Source: an uncultured delta proteobacterium
GTDB taxonomy: Bacteria; Myxococcota_A; Polyangia; Polyangiales; Ga0077539
Length of the DNA: 11,185 nucleotides
Assembly: GCA_903860995.1 (NCBI GenBank)
Contig: CAIOSS010000756.1
Location: 1-11,185 of the forward strand
Direction of reading: 5' to 3'
The position numbers and the translations under genes are program-made. Positions 1-5,501 of the stretch are shown here, piece after piece (the stretch's first letter is position 1; each line of letters starts with the position of its first letter). The notes beneath the pieces were generated by a model. It had not been told where the DNA came from. It ran no database searches and saw only the letters and a program-made list of their open reading frames with translations.

Positions 1-796
1 CCGCGTGGGCGTCGCCGCGCCAGAAGCGCCGGGCCGTGGCGGCCTGCACGCCGTGCCATTGCATCACGGCGGCGCCGAGGCCGACGTCCAGCGGGCCGCG
101 CGGGAGCGGCGCTTCGAGGGCGGCGAGCGCGCGGTGCAGGTGCTCGGCGAAGGCGCAGGGGTCGCCCGCGGTGACGATCACGGCCTGCGGCGAGAGGCAG
201 CCGCGCTGGTCGTACCAGGCGACGTCCTCGGCGACGCGGGCGGCGGCGGCGGCGTGGTCGGTGGTGCGTACGACGGAGAGCGCGAAGCCGTGGCCGCGGC
301 CCTCGAAGGTGACGCCGGGTGGGAGCGACGCGCGCAGCGCCGCGAGGGTGTCGTCGGCGCCGTACGCGATGAGGTGGTCGAAGGGCGCGTCGGCGGGCGC
401 GTCGCCGGGGCACAGCAGGCGGGCGAAGCGGGGCTGGTGCCGCGAGGGCTTGAGGGTGACCGACGCGGCGCCGCGCAGCAGCGGCAGCGCGAGGGCCCGC
501 AGCGGGGCCGTGGCCACCGACGCGGCGAGGACGACCCGCACGCGCCTGCCCGCGAGCTCGCGCGTGGCGAGGGCGTCGAGGGCGGCGGGGGTGTAGCGCG
601 CGGTCACCCGGTCGAGCGCGAGGGCGGCGTGCGCGGGGTGCAGGGCGCCGTCGAGGCAGAGGGCGTCGAGGGCGGCGCGCCGGGTATCCCCGGGGTCGCG
701 CAGGCCGTGGGCGAGCGCGAGGAGGGCCGGGGAGGGGCTTGTGCCCTCGTTCGATCGAAGGTAGAGACCCACCGCCCTTTTGAGGAGTGTTTCCAT
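1..796 (-). CDS. LuxC-like acyl-CoA reductase (aldehyde dehydrogenase superfamily), partial at the left edge
   Basis: An uninterrupted minus-strand frame runs from ATG at 796-794 to base 2 (265 codons) and continues off the window. Around residues 190-205 it reads EDVAWYDQRGCLSPQ, which matches the active-site Cys signature of LuxC-type fatty-acyl-CoA reductases; Cys200 would be the thioester nucleophile. Residues about 85-118 (RVRVVLAASVATAPLRALAL, then LKPSR) look like the start of the Rossmann NAD(P)H-binding half. Family role: NAD(P)H-dependent reduction of acyl-CoA or acyl thioesters to aldehydes, in the cytosol. The distance from N-terminus to Cys is shorter than the roughly 280 residues I recall for Vibrio LuxC, so this is a compact variant, and the substrate cannot be inferred. 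No good ribosome-binding site precedes the ATG. An in-frame GTG at 772-770 is an alternative start and would remove the overlap with the plus-strand gene at 795. The C-terminal catalytic half is not visible. Confidence 0.8.
   Translation of the reverse strand, partial: METLLKRAVGLYLRSNEGTSPSPALLALAHGLRDPGDTRRAALDALCLDGALHPAHAALALDRVTARYTPAALDALATRELAGRRVRVVLAASVATAPLRALALPLLRGAASVTLKPSRHQPRFARLLCPGDAPADAPFDHLIAYGADDTLAALRASLPPGVTFEGRGHGFALSVVRTTDHAAAAARVAEDVAWYDQRGCLSPQAVIVTAGDPCAFAEHLHRALAALEAPLPRGPLDVGLGAAVMQWHGVQAATARRFWRGDAHA
750..759. promoter_or_regulatory. 10-bp perfect palindrome in the divergent LuxC-like/hypothetical region
   Basis: TTCGATCGAA is its own reverse complement. It lies 35 bp before the start of the 795-1154 gene, between a weak -35-like TTGTGC (739-744) and a weak -10-like TAGAGA (762-767) spaced 17 bp apart. 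It also lies inside the first codons of the LuxC-like frame. A palindrome at this position could be an operator, but both promoter hexamers match the sigma-70 consensus at only three positions, so this is a weak call. Confidence 0.25.
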
Positions 797-1154
797 GAGC
801 AAGCTCGCAACGTTGTTGACCGGTTCGCAGTCCAAGCTGGCCGGGTATCTCACCGAAAACAAGATCGACCCGGCCCGCGTGCTGGTCGCCTCCGCGCAGA
901 TCGAGACGCTGCAGCCGGAAGACCGCGCCATCCGCCTGGCCAAGCGCCAGACGCGCGGCAAGGACGACGACGCCGCCAAGGCCGCCAAGGCCAAGCGCGC
1001 CCGCACCGGCCGCCCGGTGACCCTGCCCGGCCTCACCAAGGCCCTCAAGGGCGATTCGCTCTCCGGTCCGTACAAGCTCCGCGTGCTGCGCGCGGTGGCC
1101 CGCATCGCCGAGCAGAAGAAGCTCGCGGCGCCGGAGCTCAGCAACCTCTTCTAG
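795..1154 (+). CDS. small basic hypothetical protein (119 aa)
   Basis: I do not recognise the family. The ATG at 795 is chosen because AGGAG at 783-787 sits 7 bases upstream; a TTG at 780 would place that site inside the gene. There is no signal peptide or membrane segment, so it is probably cytosolic. The protein has three parts: an N-terminal segment (1-55) with mixed helix-forming sequence (MSKLATLLTGSQSKLAGYL), a charged Lys/Asp/Ala-rich linker (about 56-76: KDDDAAKAAKAKRARTG), and a C-terminal segment (77-119) with a likely amphipathic helix (YKLRVLRAVARIAEQKK). The basic linker would suit nucleic-acid or acidic-partner binding, but that is a guess. Codon use is like its neighbours and differs from the out-of-frame readings, supporting a real gene. 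It is divergent from the LuxC-like gene and is followed by a hairpin at 1163-1185. Confidence 0.7.
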   Translation: MSKLATLLTGSQSKLAGYLTENKIDPARVLVASAQIETLQPEDRAIRLAKRQTRGKDDDAAKAAKAKRARTGRPVTLPGLTKALKGDSLSGPYKLRVLRAVARIAEQKKLAAPELSNLF

Positions 1155-1162
1155 AGCCCGCG

Positions 1163-1185
1163 GCGGCCGTTCATCCGACGGTCGC
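1163..1185 (+). terminator. possible hairpin terminator after the 795-1154 gene
   Basis: GCGGCCGT and ACGGTCGC can pair as an 8-bp stem (one G-U pair) around a 7-base loop, starting 9 bases after the TAG stop. No T-run follows, so it is not a canonical intrinsic terminator. It could stabilise the 3' end or act with Rho. GC-rich DNA makes such stems common by chance. Confidence 0.3.
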
Positions 1186-1281
1186 CCGCGACCCGGCTCG
1201 CCTCCTCCCTCCATCCCCTTCAAGACGGCCCCCGGCGGCTCGACGCGAGCACGTTCGGCGTGTTACCGCGTCGGTATCTCC

Positions 1282-2637
1282 ATGACCGCTGCGCACCGGC
1301 TCTCCGCCCGCTCCGACGTCGGCCGCCGACGCGAGCATAACGAAGACACCTTCCTCTGCAACGCGGCCCTCGGGCTGTACATCGTGGCCGACGGGATGGG
1401 CGGTCACGCCGCGGGCGAGGTGGCCGCCGCGATCGCCTCGCAGCGGGTCGAGACGGAGGTCGAGCGGCACCGCAGCATGCTCGACGCGTTCGCGCGGCAA
1501 GACCCGGGGGTGCGCCCGGACGACGTGAAGCTCATGCTGGCCAACGCCGTGCGCGCCGCCAACGGCGAGGTGTGGGCCGCCGCGCAGGCCAACGCCGCGC
1601 GCCGGGGCATGGGCACCACGCTCACGGCCATGGTGGTGGTCGGGCGGCGGTGCTTCCTCGCGCACGTCGGCGACTCGCGGGCCTACCTGGTGCGCGGCGC
1701 GGAGGTGCGGCTGCTCACCGAGGACCACTCGGTGGTCAACGAGCTGCGCCGCCGCGGCAAGCTCACGCAGGAGGCGCTCGCGAAGGTGGCCCACAAGAAC
1801 GCCATCACCCGCGCGGTGGGGGTGTTCGAGAACGTGGAGGTCGACACCTTCCACATCCTGGCGGCGCCGGGCGACCGCTTCGTGCTGTGCTCCGACGGGC
1901 TGCACCGATACCTCGACACCGACGACGCGCTGCGCCCGCTGCTGGAGGGCGTCACCGAGGAGGCTGCCACGCAGCGGCTCATCGACTACGCCAACGAGCG
2001 CGGCGGCGCGGACAACATCACCGCGGTGGTGGTCACGCTGCCCGACGAGGACACCCGGCAGACCGTGGTGGCCGAGCTCACCCGCTCGTACGCGACGCTC
2101 TCGGCGCTGCCCTTCTTCCGGCACCTCGAGCCGCGGGAGATCCTGGTGCTGCAGGCCGCGGCGAAGGTGCGCGACGTCGAGCCGGGCATCGAGGTGGTGC
2201 GCGAGGGCGAGCCGGGCGAGGCGATGTTCCTCATCGTGCAGGGCAGGTGCGTGGTGAAGAAGGGCGAGATGGAGATCGCCCGCCTCGGGCCGGGCGAGCA
2301 CTTCGGCGAGATGGCCCTCGTCGAGCGCGCCCCGCGCAGCGCGACGGTGGTGGCCGAGGACGACACGCGGCTGCTGGAGATCGCCCGCGCGGACTTCTTC
2401 CGCGTGCTGCGCGAGTCGAGCGACACCGCCGTGAAGCTGCTCTGGAACATCGTGTCGGTGCTCGCGTCGCGGCTGCGCGAGACCTCGTCGCAGCTGGGCG
2501 AGGCGCGCGAGCAGCTGGTCGCCGACGACCTCACCGCGCAGCTCTTCGACGAGTACCCCACGGTGGTCAGCCGCGAGGTGCGGGAGAACCGCGACACCAT
2601 GCCCGCGATCCCGCGCGGCGGCACCCTCCCCCGCTAA
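1282..2637 (+). CDS. PP2C-type (PPM) Ser/Thr protein phosphatase fused to a cyclic-nucleotide-binding domain
   Basis: A 451-aa soluble protein with no signal peptide or membrane segment. Residues about 5-255 form a PPM phosphatase with all the expected metal-site motifs: HNED (19-22), VADGMGGH (35-42), GDSRAYL (130-136), SDGL (204-207) and ADNITAVVV (243-251); Asp22, Asp37, Asp205 and Asp244 are the likely Mn/Mg ligands. Residues about 275-380 form a cNMP-binding domain of the CRP/PKA-R type with an intact phosphate-binding cassette, FGEMAL (341-346) followed by RAPRSATV (349-356); Glu343 and Arg352 are the expected ribose and phosphate contacts. A helix-rich tail ends in a charged segment. 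The phosphatase removes phosphate from Ser/Thr proteins, and the fused domain presumably makes this depend on cAMP or another cyclic nucleotide (inference). The ATG at 1282 lacks a clear ribosome-binding site. The next gene starts 3 bp after the TAA, so both are probably co-transcribed. Confidence 0.93.
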   Translation: MTAAHRLSARSDVGRRREHNEDTFLCNAALGLYIVADGMGGHAAGEVAAAIASQRVETEVERHRSMLDAFARQDPGVRPDDVKLMLANAVRAANGEVWAAAQANAARRGMGTTLTAMVVVGRRCFLAHVGDSRAYLVRGAEVRLLTEDHSVVNELRRRGKLTQEALAKVAHKNAITRAVGVFENVEVDTFHILAAPGDRFVLCSDGLHRYLDTDDALRPLLEGVTEEAATQRLIDYANERGGADNITAVVVTLPDEDTRQTVVAELTRSYATLSALPFFRHLEPREILVLQAAAKVRDVEPGIEVVREGEPGEAMFLIVQGRCVVKKGEMEIARLGPGEHFGEMALVERAPRSATVVAEDDTRLLEIARADFFRVLRESSDTAVKLLWNIVSVLASRLRETSSQLGEAREQLVADDLTAQLFDEYPTVVSREVRENRDTMPAIPRGGTLPR

Positions 2638-2640
2638 GCG

Positions 2641-4203
2641 GTGCCCACGCGACGGCTCGGTGCCCTGGCGGTGCTGGTCGCGCTGCTGCACGCGCTGCGC
2701 TTCAGCGGGTGCAGCGTCGACGACGCGTACATCTCGTTCCGCTACGCGCTCAACCTCGCCGAGGGCCGCGGGCTCGTCTACAACGCGGGCGAGCGCGTCG
2801 AGGGATACACCAACTTCCTCTGGACCCTCCTCGCCGCGGTCTTCCACCGCGCCGGCGCCCCGACCCCCCTCTGGATGCCCCTCGTCTCCCTCGCCGCGCT
2901 GCTCGCGCTCGTGTGGGTCACCGTCCAGGCCGCGCGCTCGCTCGACCCCGACGACCCGTCGCCCCGGGCCCTCGGCGGCGCCGTCGCGGGCCTCGTCGTC
3001 GCCCTCTCCGCGGGCCTCGCCTACCACGCCTTCGCGGGCCTCGAGACCGTCGCGTTCACCCTCGCCTGGACCGTCGCCGCCGTCGCCGCCGTGCAGTCGC
3101 GCCCGGTGCGCTTCGCCCTCGCCGCGGCGGTCGCCTTCCTGCTCCGCCCCGAGGCGGGGCTGCTCGCGCTCTGGGGCCTCGCCGCGCTCGCGTCCCCAGC
3201 GCCGTCCGCGCCGTCCGCGCCGTCCGCGCGCCGCGCCGTGCTCCTCGCCGGGGCGCTGCTGGCCGCGCTGCTCGCCCCCTACCTGCTATGGAAGTACTGG
3301 TATTTCCATAGCCTTTTGCCCAACACCCTGGGCGCCAAGAGCCCCGATCGCGCGGCCGGGCTGCGCTACCTCGGCGCCTGGCTGGGCTCCGCCGGGGGGC
3401 TCCTCGCCGTGTCCGCCGCGGGCCTGCGCCCGATGCGCCGCGCCGATCGCTGGCTGCTGGGCCTCGTCGCCCTGCACTCCCTCGCCGTGGTGCTCGAGGG
3501 CGGCGACTGGATGTTCGGCGCGCGGCTGCTGCTCCCGTCGCTGCCGTGCCTCGCGATCGTCTTCGAGGGCCGCGCGCGCCCGCAGCTCGCCCGCCCCGGC
3601 GCGTGGCGCCTCGCCGCCTTCGCCGCGGCGCTCCTCTGGGCCGGGCAGAACCTCCGCGAGGGCGCGCAAATCAGCCACGCCAACGAGCTCACCGCCCCGC
3701 AGGACCTCGCCCACTCCGCCATCGCGCGAGAGCTTCTCGGCCGCGGCGCGCGCTCCGTCGCCCTCCACGACATCGGGGTGTTCGGCTACGCCGTCCCGGC
3801 GATGACCCTCCACGACCTGGGCGGGCTCACCGACCCGGTGCTGGCCCGCTACCCCGGCGGCATGGGGCGCAAGCGCATCGACGACGCCTGGCTCGCGCTG
3901 CGCGCCCCCGACCTGGTGCTGCTCAACGCCTTCCCCGTCGGGGCGCCGGGAGACCCCCACCCGACCATCCGGGTGCAGTGGCCCGTCGAGCGCCGGCTGA
4001 TGGCCCTCGGGGCGTTTCGTGAGCGCTACGTCCCGGAGTGCGTCGCGAGCGTGGCCGGGTACCACCTCCTGCTCGCCTACCGCCGCCGCGACCGGGCGCT
4101 CGCCCCCGCGCCCCGAGACCCCAACTGCACCACCATGGACGAGGCCCTGCGCCACGCCGGCCGCTGGAGCAGCTCGCTCGCCGCGGCCTTCTCGCCGGAC
4201 TGA
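2641..4203 (+). CDS. polytopic GT-C family glycosyltransferase, AftB-like
   Basis: A 520-aa integral membrane protein with about ten hydrophobic segments (roughly 5-21, 78-97, 112-128, 137-182, 197-216, 244-286, 293-308, 321-335) and a soluble C-terminal part from about 340. Family-type motifs are present in order: DDAYISFRY (27-35, the acidic pair expected for GT-C catalysis in the first periplasmic loop), ERVEGYTNFLW (51-61), GLETVAF (133-139), LLRPEAGLLAL (168-177), YWYFHSLLPNTLGAKS (219-234), GGDWMFGARLLLPSLP (287-302) and DIGVFGYAVP (377-386) followed by LGGLTDP (393-399). The set resembles the AftB arabinofuranosyltransferase group and its uncharacterised bacterial relatives, which use lipid-linked sugar donors on the outer face of the inner membrane. 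Sugar and acceptor are unknown. Start is GTG at 2641, 3 bp after the phosphatase stop; no strong ribosome-binding site, so coupling to upstream translation is likely. A Pro/Ser/Ala spacer lies at about 186-196. Confidence 0.82.
   Translation: MPTRRLGALAVLVALLHALRFSGCSVDDAYISFRYALNLAEGRGLVYNAGERVEGYTNFLWTLLAAVFHRAGAPTPLWMPLVSLAALLALVWVTVQAARSLDPDDPSPRALGGAVAGLVVALSAGLAYHAFAGLETVAFTLAWTVAAVAAVQSRPVRFALAAAVAFLLRPEAGLLALWGLAALASPAPSAPSAPSARRAVLLAGALLAALLAPYLLWKYWYFHSLLPNTLGAKSPDRAAGLRYLGAWLGSAGGLLAVSAAGLRPMRRADRWLLGLVALHSLAVVLEGGDWMFGARLLLPSLPCLAIVFEGRARPQLARPGAWRLAAFAAALLWAGQNLREGAQISHANELTAPQDLAHSAIARELLGRGARSVALHDIGVFGYAVPAMTLHDLGGLTDPVLARYPGGMGRKRIDDAWLALRAPDLVLLNAFPVGAPGDPHPTIRVQWPVERRLMALGAFRERYVPECVASVAGYHLLLAYRRRDRALAPAPRDPNCTTMDEALRHAGRWSSSLAAAFSPD
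3201..3227 (+). repeat. 9-bp in-frame tandem repeat, three copies
   Basis: GCCGTCCGC is repeated three times without interruption inside the glycosyltransferase gene and encodes a Pro-Ser-Ala spacer between two membrane segments. Because the unit is a multiple of three, copy-number change would keep the frame, so the loop length could vary among strains. Confidence 0.75.
3285..3312. repeat. 9-bp perfect inverted repeat inside the glycosyltransferase gene
   Basis: GCTATGGAA (3285-3293) and TTCCATAGC (3304-3312) are exact reverse complements around a 10-base loop, and CTTTT follows directly at 3313-3317. The stretch is much richer in A+T than the surrounding gene. It encodes the conserved WKYWYFH...LPNT segment, so Tyr, Trp, Lys and Phe codons partly explain the base composition. 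It looks like an intrinsic terminator within a coding region but may be coincidental. Confidence 0.45.
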
Positions 4204-4295
4204 AGCCCCCCGGCGATTGTATCGACGCCATAGGCAATACCATGAAGAACATATCGATTCTGTGTAGGGTGCTCGCGGGGGTACACCATCGATCC
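4204..4295 (+). promoter_or_regulatory. AT-rich intergenic region, probable promoter of the following lipoprotein gene
   Basis: This 92-bp gap is clearly richer in A+T than everything around it. It contains an imperfect inverted repeat, ATTGTAT (4216-4222) against ATAGGCAAT (4230-4238, two unpaired G), and two copies of ATCGAT (4253-4258 and 4288-4293). I could not find a -35/-10 pair with good spacing and match, so the call rests on composition and position only. An in-frame ATG at 4242 would give an N-terminal extension of 18 residues to the lipoprotein. Confidence 0.35.
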
Positions 4296-4877
4296 ATGAG
4301 CACCACGGCACCGGCGCGCGCCCTCCACCTCCTCCTCGTGCTGTCGCTGGCCGCCGCGGGCTGCGGCGCCTCGGTGACGCCCGCCCCGGAGGGCGGCGAC
4401 GCCGGGAGCCTGTCCCCGGACGCCCCCTCCGCCCAGGCCCTGACGCCCGCGCCGAGCACCGCGAGCTGCGCCGAGGTGCGGGCGGCGTGCGGCGCCGAAC
4501 CGCAGGCCTTCGTGCGCGGCCACGCCGCGGGCCTGACGGGCCTCGAGGGCGCCCGGGTGCGCTTCGCGATGCGCTACCTGTTGCGCGACGGCGACGAGCT
4601 GAACGAACCGCGCGGGGTGGTCTCGGCGGCGTCGGAGGTGCGAGGCGGGGCCTTCGAGGCCTGCGTGTGCATGCCCCGCGGGGCAAATCTCTACCCCGAG
4701 ATCGCCGCGGTGGTCTTCGCGCCGGGCTCGACCGGGGAGACCGGGCGCGACGTGGCGCGGGCGGTGTTCAGCCAGCGCTACGCCACCCTGGGCGACGAGG
4801 ACCTCTCCGTGGCCCTGGGCCAGACCCCCACGGCGCCGCAGGCCGAGGCCGCGCTCGCCGGGCTCTCCGACCGCTAG
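4296..4877 (+). CDS. predicted lipoprotein of unknown function, frame ended by an amber codon
   Basis: The 193-aa product begins with a lipoprotein signal: positive N-terminus (MSTTAPARALH), hydrophobic core (LLLVLSLAAAG) and lipobox AAGC with Cys23 as the acylation site, so it is probably anchored in the inner or outer membrane. Residues about 24-55 are a Pro/Ala/Asp-rich tether. The folded part from about residue 56 contains Cys pairs (CAEVRAAC and CVC) that may form disulfides and ends at LAGLSDR. I do not recognise the family. The ATG at 4296 is chosen because it places the signal peptide at the N-terminus; an in-frame ATG at 4242 is less likely, and neither has a strong ribosome-binding site. 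The TAG at 4875-4877 is followed in the same frame by 56 further sense codons (see the separate entry), so the gene may be a nonsense mutant of a 249-250-residue protein. Confidence 0.75.
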   Translation: MSTTAPARALHLLLVLSLAAAGCGASVTPAPEGGDAGSLSPDAPSAQALTPAPSTASCAEVRAACGAEPQAFVRGHAAGLTGLEGARVRFAMRYLLRDGDELNEPRGVVSAASEVRGGAFEACVCMPRGANLYPEIAAVVFAPGSTGETGRDVARAVFSQRYATLGDEDLSVALGQTPTAPQAEAALAGLSDR

Positions 4878-5048
4878 CGCTCCCTGCGCGTCCGCGGGCT
4901 CGACCCCGCCGTCGAGGGCATCCGGGTCTTCGCGGGCCTGGTCGCCGACGAGCGCCGCGAGCTCGATGGCCTGGGCGCGTGGGCGGAGGGCAGCGCGCTC
5001 CGGGGCCTCTGCCAGGCGCTGAGCCTGCAAGACATCCGCGAGCGCTGA
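4878..5048 (+). pseudogene. in-frame coding-like continuation of the lipoprotein beyond the amber stop
   Basis: Reading on in the frame of the 4296-4877 gene gives 56 sense codons and then TGA at 5046-5048. By my count 54 of these 56 codons end in G or C, as real genes here do, and the peptide looks like ordinary folded protein (RSLRVRGLDPAVEGIRVFAG near the start, LRGLCQALSLQDIRER at the end). No ATG, GTG or TTG with a ribosome-binding site begins this segment, so it is more likely the detached C-terminus of the lipoprotein than a separate gene. Possible causes are a nonsense mutation (for example CAG to TAG), a sequencing error, or stop-codon readthrough. The rival view, that the TAG is the true end and this is 3' noncoding sequence, is less attractive given the codon bias. 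Confidence 0.5.
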
Positions 5049-5108
5049 GAGGGGGGGGGTGGGTCAGTCCGCGGCGGCAACACACGCAGCCGAGGTGAAC
5101 ATTCCAGG

Positions 5109-5369
5109 CTACGGGCCGGCGTCGCTGACGCCGCTGTCGGTGCGGCCGACGCGCGGCACGCAGGCGGGGATCTGGCTTTCTGGGGTCGGGTTGGTCGGGC
5201 AGCAGATGCAGGCCCCGTTGCCGGGGCAGTCACGCTCGGGGTTGATCTCGATGCGGCAGGTGTCCGTGTCCGTGTTGCAGTCGGAGTTCTGCTGACAGCG
5301 CTGCCCCGAGGTCTGCGAGGTGCACCCCGCCAGCGTGGCGAAGAGGAAGAAGAACGCGGTCCATCGCAT
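5109..5369 (-). CDS. small cysteine-rich lipoprotein (86 aa)
   Basis: From ATG at 5369-5367 the product starts MRWTAFFFLFATLAGC: a short lipoprotein signal with lipobox LAGC and Cys16. The mature part carries eight more Cys (about residues 25, 31, 38, 48, 54, 56, 57, 70), including a CICC cluster, and ends in an Asp/Gly/Ser tail. It is a candidate disulfide-bonded surface or periplasmic protein of unknown function; small Cys-rich lipoproteins of this type are common in myxobacteria. A GTG at 5387 would add six residues (VECPTI), but GGAG at 5386-5383 overlaps it and suits the downstream ATG (12-base spacing, rather long). The frame closes with TAG at 5111-5109. It lies 132 bp downstream of the SUMF1-domain gene on the same strand and has its own promoter candidate at 5421-5448. 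It converges on the 4296 lipoprotein gene. Confidence 0.72.
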   Translation of the reverse strand: MRWTAFFFLFATLAGCTSQTSGQRCQQNSDCNTDTDTCRIEINPERDCPGNGACICCPTNPTPESQIPACVPRVGRTDSGVSDAGP

Positions 5370-5420
5370 GATCGTCGGGCACTCCACGGAAGCTGAATCG
5401 TCGGGTCGTTCGGGCGGCGC

Positions 5421-5448
5421 AGTCTATCCAGATGCCCCCTCATGGCAA
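5421..5448 (-). promoter_or_regulatory. sigma-70-like promoter candidate for the small lipoprotein gene
   Basis: On the minus strand TTGCCA (5448-5443, five of six matches to TTGACA) and TAGACT (5426-5421, four of six matches to TATAAT) are separated by 16 bp. Transcription would begin near 5413, giving a leader of about 44 bases before the ATG at 5369. It is the best -35/-10 pair I could find in the window. Confidence 0.4.
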
Positions 5449-5501
5449 TGGGCGCCCACGGGGAGGATCCCGGGATTCGGCGATCTGCGCCCGCGCGCCG
5501 A

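Noticed and set aside
5..1285. Plus-strand open frame of 426 codons at the left edge
   Set aside because: It is antisense to the LuxC-like frame and then out of phase with the 795-1154 gene; no domain is recognisable.
1171..3027. Long minus-strand open frame (618 codons) opposite the phosphatase and glycosyltransferase
   Set aside because: It is antisense to two genes with clear motifs, and its peptide is a low-complexity Arg/Gly/His/Val-rich string typical of shadow frames in GC-rich DNA.
1572..3311. Plus-strand open frame of 579 codons in another phase across the same genes
   Set aside because: Arg/Ala/Pro/Gly-rich peptide without domains; it runs out of phase through both real genes.
3286..4686. 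Minus-strand open frame of 466 codons opposite the glycosyltransferase and lipoprotein
   Set aside because: Low-complexity Arg/Pro-rich shadow spanning an obvious intergenic region.
5051..5063. Possible G-quadruplex
   Set aside because: G9 plus GGG gives at most three separated G-triplets with minimal loops, so the usual four-run rule is not met.
5059..5295. Plus-strand 78-codon frame opposite the small Cys-rich lipoprotein
   Set aside because: The minus-strand frame has a lipobox and eight further Cys; the plus-strand peptide has no feature.
5467..5476. 10-bp palindrome ATCCCGGGAT downstream of the SUMF1-domain gene
   Set aside because: It has no loop or T-run to make a terminator and no promoter overlap; such short GC palindromes are expected by chance.
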